DNA from: Sulfitobacter mediterraneus
GTDB taxonomy: Bacteria; Pseudomonadota; Alphaproteobacteria; Rhodobacterales; Rhodobacteraceae
Direction of reading: 5' to 3'
DNA: 64,000 nt
NCBI RefSeq assembly: GCF_016801775.1
Contig: NZ_CP069004.1
Location: forward strand, 310,001-374,000
The position numbers and the translations under genes are program-made. Below, piece after piece: positions 33,378 to 42,245 of this stretch. Each line of letters begins with the position of its first letter. Position 1 is the stretch's first letter. A model generated the notes under the pieces. It ran no database searches. It had not been told where the DNA came from and was given only the letters and a program-made list of their open reading frames with translations.

Positions 33378-33779
33378 TCAATCGCGGTTCAGGACGGTCT
33401 GATCCCCTGCGGGAAAGGGTAGGGAGCGACAATAACCGGGCAAGGCAACACCATAGCGGGCCCAACGCCGCGCTATCATTCTGCGTTTGGAGATACAGAC
33501 CAAGCCGCCCTTGCGAACCTGCACCAGCCGATCTGCAATACGCACCAGCCGCGTTCGGCCATCAGCTTCAAACAGAACGACGCGCTCAGACATATCTTTG
33601 CCCGCGACCTGCTGCACATCCAGAACCACCGACCAGCGGTAATCGACACTCCACACGCCGTACAGCCCAACTGCAATTGCCATAAAGAGCCCGGCAAGCC
33701 CGAACCGTACTGCCCAGCCGGAGGGCTGGGTCGGTGAGATGTCCAGATTGATGCGCGAGGTCGGTGCCATCTGGTCCAA
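33378..33779 (-). CDS. Single-pass membrane hypothetical protein
   Basis: A 133-residue protein with one hydrophobic segment (VRFGLAGLFMAIAVGLYGVW, about residues 24-43) and a basic extramembrane domain of about 85 residues. That domain has strand-like motifs (VVLFEADGRTRLVRIADR and GLVCISKRRM). It is likely cotranscribed with lipB. I do not recognise a family. Confidence 0.6.
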   Translation of the reverse strand: MDQMAPTSRINLDISPTQPSGWAVRFGLAGLFMAIAVGLYGVWSVDYRWSVVLDVQQVAGKDMSERVVLFEADGRTRLVRIADRLVQVRKGGLVCISKRRMIARRWARYGVALPGYCRSLPFPAGDQTVLNRD

Positions 33780-33852
33780 TTGCCAAAGCTTTTGGACATT
33801 CTTATGACGTCATGGTGCGATCAGTGGCTGTGACCACGTTCTGATCTCTCCG

Positions 33853-34530
33853 TCAGGCCGCCTCATCGGCCTCTTGCACCACCTTCATCAGCATTTGCGC
33901 ATAGTTTTCCGCGCCCTGCGCCCCGGTCAGCAGGTATTTGCCTGCAAACACCATCGACGGCACGCCCGAAATCCCCCGCGAGGTCCAGAATTGCTGCCGT
34001 GCGCGGGTGTCCTCTGCGTGACTGCCGCTCTCAAGCACTTCTGCGGCGGCATCTCGGTCAAGGCCCACCGACTGCGCCGTGTCTAGCAGAACCTCCTGCG
34101 TCGAGACATCCTTGCCATCCTGAAAATGCGCCGCAAACAAAGCCATCTTCAGGGGATGTTGCAACCCGTGCTCCTGCGCCCAATCCAACAGTTGATGCGC
34201 GGCAAAGGTGTTTACAATCCGGCTGTCCGGCCCGAAATTGAATGGAAACCCAAGCGATTGCCCCAAATCGGCCAGATGCTTGCGGTTCTGCGCGGACTGC
34301 TCGGCCGAAGCGCCATATTTCTCTGCAATATGCTCGGTCAGGTTCTGACCTTCGGGCGGCATGGCCGGGTTCAATTCAAACGGATGCCACCGGATATAAG
34401 CGCCCACGCCGGTCATCCCCAGCGCCTGCTCAAGCTGCTTGAAACCGACAATGCACCAAGGGCACATCACGTCAGAGACGATATCGATTTGAATGACCGG
34501 GGCGTCGGGCTGGGCTGTTTGGTCTGACAT
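33853..34530 (-). CDS. DsbA-family oxidoreductase (FrnE-like)
   Basis: A 225-residue thioredoxin-fold protein without a signal peptide, so probably cytoplasmic. The redox motif CPWC is in DVMCPWCIVGFKQLEQ near residue 22. The insertion is helical, and the cis-proline region is SGVPSMVFAGKYLLTGAQ near residue 190. FrnE-type proteins act in cytoplasmic disulfide or oxidative-stress chemistry; related 2-hydroxychromene-2-carboxylate isomerases lack this CPWC. The ATG at 34530 gives the standard start. Confidence 0.88.
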   Translation of the reverse strand: MSDQTAQPDAPVIQIDIVSDVMCPWCIVGFKQLEQALGMTGVGAYIRWHPFELNPAMPPEGQNLTEHIAEKYGASAEQSAQNRKHLADLGQSLGFPFNFGPDSRIVNTFAAHQLLDWAQEHGLQHPLKMALFAAHFQDGKDVSTQEVLLDTAQSVGLDRDAAAEVLESGSHAEDTRARQQFWTSRGISGVPSMVFAGKYLLTGAQGAENYAQMLMKVVQEADEAA

Positions 34531-34686
34531 GAGGGCCTCGCAATTGGGGGTTAAGCGGCCAAGATTGGCACGAAAATGCCGTGTTTCAAGGGCAAATGCG
34601 CGATTTGTGATCAACTTTAGCTTGGCCCCCAAGCAACCTGTGGTAGCCTTGCTGCCAATAGAGTGATTCAATTTTTGGAGCGGAAA

Positions 34687-36018
34687 ATGTACTTTAAGGT
34701 CATGACAGGTGCCGTTTTGGCGGCATCGCTAAGCCTGCTTCCGGCGGAACGTGTGGAAGCAGATGCAGGCGATTTCATCGCTGGTGCGATCATCGGCGGG
34801 ATCGTGGGGGCGAATGCGAAAAAGCAGCGGCGCTCGACCAGAACCTACCGCAAAAAGTCATCCCGCTCCACATTGCCATCCACCCAGGAAGGTAAAAGCA
34901 TTCAGGCGTCGCTGAACTATTTCGGCTTTGATGCAGGATCCGTGGATGGCCAGTTGGGCCGCAAGACGCGCAACGCCGTGTCGCAGTATCAGGCCTATCT
35001 TGGCTATCCGGTGACAGGGCAACTGTCGGCGTTTGAACAAAACCTGCTGATCTCCAGCTACAACCGCGCGCAGGCGGGCGGCTATGCGGTGCAGCAGCAG
35101 GTCGCCTCCACACCGGACGGCACGCGCGGGCTGCTGAAAACCTACCGCGCCGAAATGGCCGGGCAGGCGGCACCGGCCACCGCGCCATCCACCACCATCG
35201 TGGTCGCGCCGCAGCAGGTGCCGCAAACCCAACAGGTTGTCACTGCCGCCGCGCCCCTGTCCGGTGTGGCAGGGCTGGCCAATGCGGTGGCACCCGCCGC
35301 ATCCGGCTTGCCCAACTTCATGGGGGCAGGTACGCAAGCCTCGCTGGCCTCGCATTGCAACACGGTGTCTTTGATCACCAACACCAATGGCGGCTTCACC
35401 ACCTTGGCCACGATGAGCGACCCGAACGTGGCGCTCAATGAACAGTTCTGTCTGGCGCGGACCTATGCCATCGCAAAATCCGAAGAACTGGTCAGCCAGA
35501 TCCAGGGGTTCACCCCCGATCAGATTGCCCAGCAATGCGCGGGCTTTGGCCCCGCCATGCAGGACAAGGTCGCCTCGCTTTCGCTCAAGCCGCGGGATGC
35601 GGTGGTGGCGGATGTGTCCTCCTTTGTGCTGACCACCGGCATGTCCCCGGCGCAGCTGGCAGGCACCGCCCGGATCTGTCTGGGCGTTGGATACCGCACC
35701 GACAATATGGATGTCGCCATTGGATCGGCGCTGTTGCTTTATACGATGGGTGAGGGGGTCTATGGCGAATTGATGGGCCACCACCTCAGCCAGGGGTTCG
35801 GTCCGGCCAAACGGATCGACATGGCGCAAAGCTGGTATCAGGCGGCATTGATGGCGGCGGATACGGGCGCCGCCGCGGTGTTTGTCCCCGGCCAGCCTGA
35901 ACGGACAGAGTTGCTGCGCCAGGCTTCCATGCGTATGGCCGGGGCACCGGCCAGCACGCTGCCGCAGGTGCAGCCTGCCTCAAGCTCCGGTTTGCCGACC
36001 TTTTCGATCAGCGAATAG
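34687..36018 (+). CDS. Exported peptidoglycan-binding-domain protein
   Basis: A 443-residue protein. The signal peptide covers residues 1-25 (VMTGAVLAASLSLLPAERVEA). A glycine-rich hydrophobic stretch follows (FIAGAIIGGIVGANAKK), then a basic segment. A peptidoglycan-binding type 1 repeat lies at about residues 72-120 (IQASLNYFGFDAGSVDGQLG then RKTRNAVSQYQAYLGYPVTG). The remaining 300 residues have an Ala/Pro/Gln-rich linker and a helical domain I do not recognise, with four or five cysteines. A cell-envelope role is likely. A terminator follows. Confidence 0.8.
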   Translation: MYFKVMTGAVLAASLSLLPAERVEADAGDFIAGAIIGGIVGANAKKQRRSTRTYRKKSSRSTLPSTQEGKSIQASLNYFGFDAGSVDGQLGRKTRNAVSQYQAYLGYPVTGQLSAFEQNLLISSYNRAQAGGYAVQQQVASTPDGTRGLLKTYRAEMAGQAAPATAPSTTIVVAPQQVPQTQQVVTAAAPLSGVAGLANAVAPAASGLPNFMGAGTQASLASHCNTVSLITNTNGGFTTLATMSDPNVALNEQFCLARTYAIAKSEELVSQIQGFTPDQIAQQCAGFGPAMQDKVASLSLKPRDAVVADVSSFVLTTGMSPAQLAGTARICLGVGYRTDNMDVAIGSALLLYTMGEGVYGELMGHHLSQGFGPAKRIDMAQSWYQAALMAADTGAAAVFVPGQPERTELLRQASMRMAGAPASTLPQVQPASSSGLPTFSISE

Positions 36019-36045
36019 GGCAGAGCCGACCTTCCAAAAATCAAA

Positions 36046-36075
36046 GCCCCGTTGCCCGTTGGCAGCGGGGCATTT
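36046..36075 (+). terminator. Terminator after the peptidoglycan-binding gene
   Basis: GCCCCG (36046-36051) and CGGGGC (36066-36071) form a stem, with TTGCC and GGCA pairing inside. It is followed by ATTTTG. Confidence 0.8.
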
Positions 36076-36140
36076 TGTTGCCGATTGCCTCTTCACAAGC
36101 TCTGCATCTTTGTCTAAACGGTGCCCACCTACCACGGCGT

Positions 36141-36226
36141 GCGGCTGTGGCGGAATGGTAGACGCGCAGCGTTGAGGTCGCTGTGGGGTAACACCCGTGG
36201 AAGTTCGAGTCTTCTCAGCCGCACCA
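36141..36226 (+). tRNA. tRNA-Leu (anticodon GAG)
   Basis: An 86-base class II tRNA with encoded CCA. The acceptor stem is GCGGCTG/CAGCCGC. The anticodon stem is CAGCG/CGCTG with loop TTGAGGT, anticodon GAG at 36174-36176. The long variable arm is TGGGGTAACACCCG, and the T arm is GGAAG-TTCGAGT-CTTCT. Discriminator A. Confidence 0.96.
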
Positions 36227-36481
36227 AAGGCTCTTCCAAAGGAAGATGCCGAAACGACCGGATCAGTTGAATGCGGCAGTTGCTCCGCAGGAGCAATGAG
36301 AGCATCTGGTTATGGATTTGTCCGCCCTGCTGCACCACACTCCCTTTTCGCAGCAAAGCGACGGCCCTTCTCTAATTGAGGCGCAGGAATGTGCGGTCCT
36401 TCCCGCAATTTTTCAACCGGGAGGGGGAACGCTGGCAAATATGCGGGCAAAAACCGGTACAGCTTGCCTTGGCTGCAACCT
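36227..36481. other. Gap after tRNA-Leu with small hairpins
   Basis: TCTTCC and GGAAGA pair around 36233-36246, just beyond the tRNA. TTGCTCC (36280-36286) pairs perfectly with GGAGCAA (36290-36296). Either could stop tRNA-Leu transcription, but neither has a good T run. No gene is seen. Confidence 0.4.
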
Positions 36482-37528
36482 TTATCGCGCCGCAACAGAA
36501 TCCCTTGGGACCAACTCGCACTCCAGCTTTTCTGCGGCGGGCCCGTGTCCGTGATCGTCGGTCCCGATCAGCCGTTCAACGGCCCATTCACCCATTTCGC
36601 GGTGGGGCAGGTTGACCGTGGTCAGCATCGGCGTCAGATGGCGCGAGATTTCCTCGTCGTCATAGCCGATCACCGACACATCCTCAGGAATGCGCAGGCC
36701 GTGTTCCTTGAGGTATTCATAACAGCCGATCGCCATCCGGTCGTTCTGGCAGAAAATTGCGGTGGGAGGATTGTCCGCTTCCATCAGCGCCTTGGTGCCG
36801 CTGTAGCCCGCGCTGGCCGACCAATCGCCCGGCTGCACGAGCGCGGGATCAAACGGGATGTCCGCCGTGGCCAATGCGCGCCTGTACCCCTTGAGACGGT
36901 CTTGAGCCGCGCTCATGAAGTCTTCTCCCATGATGGTGCCAATCCGCTGATGGCCGGCCGCGATCAGGGCGTTGGTGGCGCTTTGTCCGCCGGCGATCTC
37001 GCTGGGCACGATTGATGGCGCCTCTGCAGTCTTGTCAGTGCAATTGAGCAGGACATAAGGCCGGTCCAGCGACCGAAGCGCATCGGGTACGGTGATTTCA
37101 CGGGTGAAGATGCAGGCATAGATAAAGGCCTCGACCCCGTCCTGGACCATGGCATCAATGATGGCGGGCGCTTTCTTGGGGTCGTTGCCCACCTCATAGA
37201 TGACCAGCACTGCGCCGGTGTCTTGCAAGGCATTTTGAACACCGCGGATCGCCATGATGCCTTCGGGGCTGGTGGAAAGGGAATCGATCAAGAACCCGAC
37301 GCGGCGCAATTCCGGTGCGCGTGTGCTGGTGGTGTTCAACAACTGGGCCTGGCGGATTTTGTAGCCCATGCTGCGGGCCGCTTCGATCACCTTCTCTCGG
37401 GTGTCGGGCGAGATCGAGATGCTCTGATTGCCATTGAGAACAATCGAAACAGTGGACTGGGAACAGCCGACCGCCCGCGCAACGTCGCTCATTGTAACTC
37501 TTTTGTCGCGGTGGCTTGTCTTGGGCAT
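36482..37528 (-). CDS. LacI-family transcriptional regulator of the adjacent sugar operon
   Basis: A 348-residue regulator. The helix-turn-helix and hinge occupy residues 10-60 (VTMSDVARAVGCSQSTVSIV and LNGNQSISISPDTREKV). The rest is a periplasmic-binding-protein-like effector domain (VGFLIDSLSTSPEG to PPTAIFCQNDRMAIGC and SVIGYDDEEISRHLTP). It diverges from the sugar ABC operon by 137 bp that contains nested dyads, so it most likely represses that operon and itself. Inducer unknown; galactose, a related sugar or an aldonate is suggested by the downstream enzymes. Confidence 0.9.
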   Translation of the reverse strand: MPKTSHRDKRVTMSDVARAVGCSQSTVSIVLNGNQSISISPDTREKVIEAARSMGYKIRQAQLLNTTSTRAPELRRVGFLIDSLSTSPEGIMAIRGVQNALQDTGAVLVIYEVGNDPKKAPAIIDAMVQDGVEAFIYACIFTREITVPDALRSLDRPYVLLNCTDKTAEAPSIVPSEIAGGQSATNALIAAGHQRIGTIMGEDFMSAAQDRLKGYRRALATADIPFDPALVQPGDWSASAGYSGTKALMEADNPPTAIFCQNDRMAIGCYEYLKEHGLRIPEDVSVIGYDDEEISRHLTPMLTTVNLPHREMGEWAVERLIGTDDHGHGPAAEKLECELVPRDSVAAR

Positions 37529-37590
37529 CAGTCTCTCCTGACCGGCTGTATTGCCTTAACCTAGCCCTGAAAAGGGGGCTCATCAAGTCG

Positions 37591-37633
37591 ATTACTAAAT
37601 AATATTAGTTGACAGCTAATAGATAATAGTAAT
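37591..37633 (+). promoter_or_regulatory. Nested operator dyads and candidate promoter of the sugar operon
   Basis: Two inverted repeats are nested. The outer is ATTACTA (37591-37597) with TAGTAAT (37627-37633); the inner is TATTAG (37603-37608) with CTAATA (37616-37621). A TTGACA hexamer (37609-37614) lies in the centre of the inner dyad and would serve as a -35 box, so repressor binding there would block RNA polymerase. The -10 box is unclear (TAATGT at 37630 gives short spacing). Confidence 0.6.
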
Positions 37634-37665
37634 GTTGTCGTACGGCAAACATTAGGGAGGAAACT

Positions 37666-38631
37666 ATGAAACTGACTACATCACTTGCAACGCTCGCCGC
37701 CGTACTGGTGACAACCGCTGCAACCGCGCAGGGGCTGCCACCGCTTGAGCAAAAAGACCAATATACCGTTGGTTTTGCACAAACAGAAAGCAACAACCCC
37801 TGGCGTATTGCCCAGACCAAAAGCTTTCAGGACACAGCGGAAAGCTGCAACTGGAACCTCGTCTATACGGACGCCGCCGGGTCTGCGGCCAAGCAGGTCG
37901 CCGATGTCGATTCGATGATTGCCCAGGGCGTCGATGCGATTTTCCTGCCGCCGCGCGAAGAACAACCCCTGTTGCCCGCCGTGCTGCGCGCCAAAGGGGC
38001 CGGCATTCCGGTATTCCTCGTGGACCGTTCGGTTGATCCCAATGTGGCCAAGGCGGGCGTTGATTACGTCACCTTCATGGGCTCCGACTTTATTGAGCAG
38101 GGCCGCCGCGCCGCAGAATGGCTGATCGCCAATTCCGACGGCACTGAAGTGATCGTTGAATTGGAAGGCACCACCGGATCATCCCCGGCCAATGACCGCA
38201 AAAAAGGCTTTGATGACGCGGTCGCCGGGCAGCCCGGCATGAAGATCGTAGCCAGCCAATCCGGCGATTTTGCCCGCGACAAGGGCCGTCAGGTGATGGA
38301 AACGCTGCTGCAATCGCATCCGGACGTCACTGTGGTCTATGCCCACAACGACGAAATGGCGATCGGTGCCATTCAGGCGCTTGAGGCTGCGGGGCGCAAA
38401 CCCGGCGAAGACGTGACGCTGGTTTCCATCGACGGCACGCGCGATGCCTTGCAGGCCATCATCGACGGCAAGCTCGGCGTTTCGGTTGAATCCGCGCCGT
38501 TCTTTGGCCCGGTCGCCTGCGACACGATGAAAGCCTATGCCGCCGGCGAAGATGTCCCGACATGGGTCAAGGTCGAAGACCGCGTGTTCACAAAAGACAA
38601 CGCGGCTGACCACATCGGCGAAGCATACTAA
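37666..38631 (+). CDS. Sugar ABC transporter substrate-binding protein (YtfQ-like)
   Basis: A 321-residue periplasmic protein. A signal peptide covers residues 1-22 (SLATLAAVLVTTAATA). The Peripla_BP_4 fold shows YTVGFAQTESNNPWRIAQTK, DAIFLPPREEQPLLP, VVYAHNDEMAIGAIQALEAA and VTLVSIDGTRDALQAI. The ESNNPWRIAQT region is characteristic of the galactofuranose-binding YtfQ group. The ATG follows a strong AGGGAGGAA site. First gene of the sugar operon; a hairpin follows it. Confidence 0.9.
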   Translation: MKLTTSLATLAAVLVTTAATAQGLPPLEQKDQYTVGFAQTESNNPWRIAQTKSFQDTAESCNWNLVYTDAAGSAAKQVADVDSMIAQGVDAIFLPPREEQPLLPAVLRAKGAGIPVFLVDRSVDPNVAKAGVDYVTFMGSDFIEQGRRAAEWLIANSDGTEVIVELEGTTGSSPANDRKKGFDDAVAGQPGMKIVASQSGDFARDKGRQVMETLLQSHPDVTVVYAHNDEMAIGAIQALEAAGRKPGEDVTLVSIDGTRDALQAIIDGKLGVSVESAPFFGPVACDTMKAYAAGEDVPTWVKVEDRVFTKDNAADHIGEAY

Positions 38632-38650
38632 GCTAAGCGAATGACCAAAC

Positions 38651-38677
38651 GGACCCTGCGCCATGGGTGCGGGGTCC
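38651..38677 (+). terminator. Intercistronic stem-loop after the binding-protein gene
   Basis: GGACCC (38651-38656) pairs with GGGTCC (38672-38677), and further base pairs continue inward to a 3-base loop, giving about 12 bp. There is no T run, so it is more likely a message-stabilising or partial-attenuation hairpin that raises binding-protein expression over the membrane parts. Confidence 0.65.
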
Positions 38678-38698
38678 GACTGAATTTTGGGGGCAAAG

Positions 38699-40225
38699 AT
38701 GGTCGAAACTCCGGTCCTGAAGATGACCGCAATCCGCAAATCATTTGGCGATGTGCCAGCGCTGACAGATGCGGCGCTGACGATCCGCCCTGGCGAGGTG
38801 CACGCGTTGATCGGGCAAAACGGCGCGGGCAAATCCACGATGATCAAGATCCTCAACGGCGCTTATCGCAAGGACGCGGGCGAGATTGAGCTGGACGGAA
38901 AGCCTGTCCGATTTTCATCTCCTCACGAGGCCCAACTGGGCGGCATCAGCACGATTTTTCAAGAGGTCAATCTGGTACATTACCGCTCTGTCACAGAAAA
39001 TATCGTGCTGGGGCAGGAGCCGAAGAAATTCGGCATGATTGATTGGCCCAAAGCCCATCGCCGCGCCGAAGAAGTGTTGCAGCGCTTCGGTCTGAACCTC
39101 GACGTGCGCCAGCCCTTGCATCATTGCAATATCGCGGTGCAACAACTGATCGCCATTGCCCGCGCTGTGTCATTTGATGCGCGGCTGGTGATTATGGACG
39201 AGCCGACCTCGTCGCTGGACAGTCAGGAAAAGCAGGTGCTGTTCCGGGTGATCCGTGATCTGTCCGCGCAGGGCGTTGCTGTCCTGTATGTCTCTCACCA
39301 CCTTGAAGAGCTGTTCGAGGTTTGCGATCGCGTCACCGTGATGCGCAATGGCAGCATGATTGCCACGCACGAGATGTCGGATGTCACAAAACTGGGTCTG
39401 GTGTCCGAGATGATCGGCCGCGATGCCAACCAGATCGCCGAAAGTGGCGCCACCGGATTTGGCAAGACCCACGCAGGCAGCAAGACCGTCGTGCTGGAGC
39501 TTCAGAGCCTGTCGAACGGAACCAACGTCAAAGACGCCTCATTGATCGTGCATCAGGGCGAGATTGTTGGTCTGGCCGGATTGCTGGGGGCAGGGCGCAC
39601 GGAAACCGTTTCCATGATCTTTGGCGCAGACCAACCCTCGGGCGGCAACATGGCGTTCAAGGAGCGCAGATCCTTTTTCCGCGAACCGGCAGATGCGATC
39701 AATGCCGGCATCGGCTACTGCACCGAAGACCGCAAAGCCGAGGGGATCATCCCCGGCCTGTCGATCCGCGAGAACCTCACCCTTGCGATGATCCCGCGCA
39801 TGGCCAAACGCGGGGTCATCCCGCGCGTGGCCGAACGTGAGATGGTGGCGGATTTCATTGACAAACTCAGCGTCAAATGTGCCGGCATGGACCAGCCCAT
39901 TCGTGAGCTGTCGGGCGGCAACCAGCAAAAGGTGCTGCTGGCCCGCTGGATGGCGACCCAGCCGGATTTGCTGATCCTTGATGAACCGACACGCGGCATT
40001 GATGTGGGTGCAAAACGCGAAATCCAGACCCTGATTGAGGGGCTGTCGGCGGCGGGGCTTTCGGTGCTGATGATCTCGTCTGAATTTGAAGAATTGGTCG
40101 AAGGCGCAAACCGCGTTGTGGTTTTGCAAGAGGGCAAGACGATTGCCACACTGACCGGCGATGACCTGAACGAAGACAACCTGCTCGCGGCGGTCGCCGG
40201 TGAAGCGGCAGGTGCAGCAGTATGA
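38699..40225 (+). CDS. Sugar ABC transporter ATP-binding protein (two ABC modules)
   Basis: A 508-residue tandem ATPase of the RbsA/MglA/YtfR class. Module 1 has Walker A GQNGAGKST (about residue 40) and Walker B LVIMDEPTSSLD, but a weak signature sequence (HHCNIAVQQLIAIAR). Module 2 has a degenerate Walker A (LAGLLGAGRTE), a canonical signature ELSGGNQQKVLLARW and Walker B LLILDEPTRGIDVG. This asymmetry is normal for the class. The ATG at 38699 is preferred to a TTG 12 bp upstream. It overlaps the first permease gene by 4 bp. Confidence 0.92.
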   Translation: MVETPVLKMTAIRKSFGDVPALTDAALTIRPGEVHALIGQNGAGKSTMIKILNGAYRKDAGEIELDGKPVRFSSPHEAQLGGISTIFQEVNLVHYRSVTENIVLGQEPKKFGMIDWPKAHRRAEEVLQRFGLNLDVRQPLHHCNIAVQQLIAIARAVSFDARLVIMDEPTSSLDSQEKQVLFRVIRDLSAQGVAVLYVSHHLEELFEVCDRVTVMRNGSMIATHEMSDVTKLGLVSEMIGRDANQIAESGATGFGKTHAGSKTVVLELQSLSNGTNVKDASLIVHQGEIVGLAGLLGAGRTETVSMIFGADQPSGGNMAFKERRSFFREPADAINAGIGYCTEDRKAEGIIPGLSIRENLTLAMIPRMAKRGVIPRVAEREMVADFIDKLSVKCAGMDQPIRELSGGNQQKVLLARWMATQPDLLILDEPTRGIDVGAKREIQTLIEGLSAAGLSVLMISSEFEELVEGANRVVVLQEGKTIATLTGDDLNEDNLLAAVAGEAAGAAV

Positions 40226-41223
40226 CGATGGCAAAGGCAAAAGATATGACCGGCTCTTCCACTGTGGCGAAAATCAATCTTGGGCAATTGGCCCGCGACA
40301 ATGGCACCTTTCTGGCCCTGATCGCGCTTATTGTGATCAACATGGTCATCACCCCGAATTTCCTTCAGGTGCAGACCCTTTATGTGAATCTCACGCAGGT
40401 GGCGACCATCGCGATCGTGGCCATCGGCATGACCCTGGTCATCGCATCGGGCGGCATCGACCTGTCGGTTGGGGCGGTGATGGCCCTGTCCGGGGCATTG
40501 GCGCCTTTTGTGTTCCTGTCCGAATTTGGCATGGCCAGTCCGGGGTTGGCGCTCGTGCTGTCCATCACGGTGGCACTGCTGGCCGGATTGCTCTGCGGGA
40601 TGTTCAATGGCTGGCTGATCAACCAATTCGCCATTCAGCCGATTGTGGCCACGCTGGTTCTGTTTATCTCGGCGCGGGGGCTGGCACAGGTGCTGACCAA
40701 CGGCAACTTGCAGGTTTTTGAGAACCCGGCGTTTGAATTCATTGGATCGGGCCGGGTGCTGGGTATTCCGTTTCAGGCGTTGATGGCAGTTGTTTTTGCC
40801 CTGATCCTGAGCTGGGTCGTCCGGCGCACGGCCTATGGTCGCTATCTGCTGGCGGTGGGCGGCAACGCCAAGGCGGCCCGGCTGTCAGGTATCTCGGTGA
40901 ACCGGGTGCGCCTTGCCACCTATGCGATCTGCGGCGTGCTGGCCGGATTTGCGGGGATGGTGGTCTCTGCCATCAATTCGGCCTCGGATGCGAACCAGAC
41001 CGGGCAATTGATGGAACTGGACGCCATCGCGGCGGCAGTGGTGGGCGGTGCAAACCTGATGGGCGGCAAGGCTCCTATCATCGGCGCCTTGATCGGCGCG
41101 GCGATCATCCAACTGGTGAAATACACCCTGCTGGCCAATGGGGTGCATGACGCCGTGGCGTTGATTGCCAAGGCGGTGATCATCATCCTTGCCGTCTATT
41201 TTCAATTCAACCGGGCGGAGTGA
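40222..41223 (+). CDS. Sugar ABC transporter permease 1 (YtfT-like)
   Basis: A 333-residue BPD_transp_2 permease with about 8-10 hydrophobic segments. Family segments include IAIVAIGMTLVIASGGIDLS near residue 80, AYGRYLLAVGGNAKAARLSGI near 200 and VVGGANLMGGKAPIIGAL near 275. It pairs with the next gene to form the heteromeric membrane channel. It starts in the ATGA overlap with the ATPase gene. Confidence 0.92.
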   Translation: MTMAKAKDMTGSSTVAKINLGQLARDNGTFLALIALIVINMVITPNFLQVQTLYVNLTQVATIAIVAIGMTLVIASGGIDLSVGAVMALSGALAPFVFLSEFGMASPGLALVLSITVALLAGLLCGMFNGWLINQFAIQPIVATLVLFISARGLAQVLTNGNLQVFENPAFEFIGSGRVLGIPFQALMAVVFALILSWVVRRTAYGRYLLAVGGNAKAARLSGISVNRVRLATYAICGVLAGFAGMVVSAINSASDANQTGQLMELDAIAAAVVGGANLMGGKAPIIGALIGAAIIQLVKYTLLANGVHDAVALIAKAVIIILAVYFQFNRAE

Positions 41224-41228
41224 ATGTG

Positions 41229-42212
41229 ATGTTTGGAATGTTCAACCGGTCCCGTGATCTGCGCACGGAGGGTGTCTGGATCGCCGTTGTGCTGGTCGTG
41301 ATCTTTGCGACCCTGCGGTACGACAACTTTATGGGTCTGTATAATGTACAGACGTTCTTTGGCTACAACTCGATGTTTATCCTGATCGCGCTGGGCATGG
41401 CGCTGGTGATCATGACGGGTGGCATTGACCTGTCGGTCGGGTCAGTGGTGGCGCTGTCCTCGGTGGTCGCCGCCTATACCAGCCCCTACGGCATCGAAGT
41501 GGCGCTGCCGGCCGGGCTTCTGACCGGCATCGCGGCAGGGGCGATCAACGCGTTCCTGATCACCAAGATGCGGATCGTGCCCTTTATCGCGACCCTTGCG
41601 ATGATGCTGGGCGCGCGTGGCATGGCGTTGGTGCTGGCGGATAACAAATCGGTCTCGGTGGACTGGACCTCGAATTTTACCAAGTTTGGCCTGACCCGCG
41701 CCTTTGGTCTGATCCCATGGGCGGTGATCCTCGCCGCACTGGTGTTTCTTGCCCTCTGGATCATGCTGGAGCGGACAACGCTGGGCCGCCGCATCCTGAC
41801 CATCGGCGGCAATCCCGAGGCGGCCAAACTCATGGGCGTGCCGGTCAACCGGACCCTTGCGATCACCTATATCATTTCGGGCGGTTGCGCCGGGCTTGCA
41901 GGTGTGATCCTTGCCTCCGGCTTTGGCGCGGGCCAACCCCTGGAAGGACTGGGGTGGGAGTTGTCGGCGATTGCATCCGTTGTTGTGGGCGGCACCTTGT
42001 TGACGGGCGGTGTCGGGTCGATCCCTGCGACTTTGGCGGGCGCAGTGCTGCTTGGGCTGATCTTCAACATCCTGAATTTTGAAAACGGTCTGGGGGTGAT
42101 TTCCCTGTCGGCCTATTGGCAATCGGTCATTCGCGGGGGCTTCCTGTTGATCGTCGTTATTTTGCAATCCCGAAGCGGCGGCGGTTTGGTCCGGCGGCGC
42201 AGCACGACCTGA
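41229..42212 (+). CDS. Sugar ABC transporter permease 2 (YjfF-like)
   Basis: A 327-residue permease of the same family. Segments include LIALGMALVIMTGGIDLSVG, TTLGRRILTIGGNPEAAKLM and VVVGGTLLTGGVGSIPATL. The ATG at 41229 sits 8 bases after GGAG; a GTG at 41220 overlapping the previous stop is an alternative. The presence of two different permeases matches the YtfQRT-YjfF galactofuranose system more than the single-permease ribose type. Confidence 0.92.
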   Translation: MFGMFNRSRDLRTEGVWIAVVLVVIFATLRYDNFMGLYNVQTFFGYNSMFILIALGMALVIMTGGIDLSVGSVVALSSVVAAYTSPYGIEVALPAGLLTGIAAGAINAFLITKMRIVPFIATLAMMLGARGMALVLADNKSVSVDWTSNFTKFGLTRAFGLIPWAVILAALVFLALWIMLERTTLGRRILTIGGNPEAAKLMGVPVNRTLAITYIISGGCAGLAGVILASGFGAGQPLEGLGWELSAIASVVVGGTLLTGGVGSIPATLAGAVLLGLIFNILNFENGLGVISLSAYWQSVIRGGFLLIVVILQSRSGGGLVRRRSTT

Positions 42213-42245
42213 GCTTAACCAGTTGACCCACGACGGAGCGTTCCG

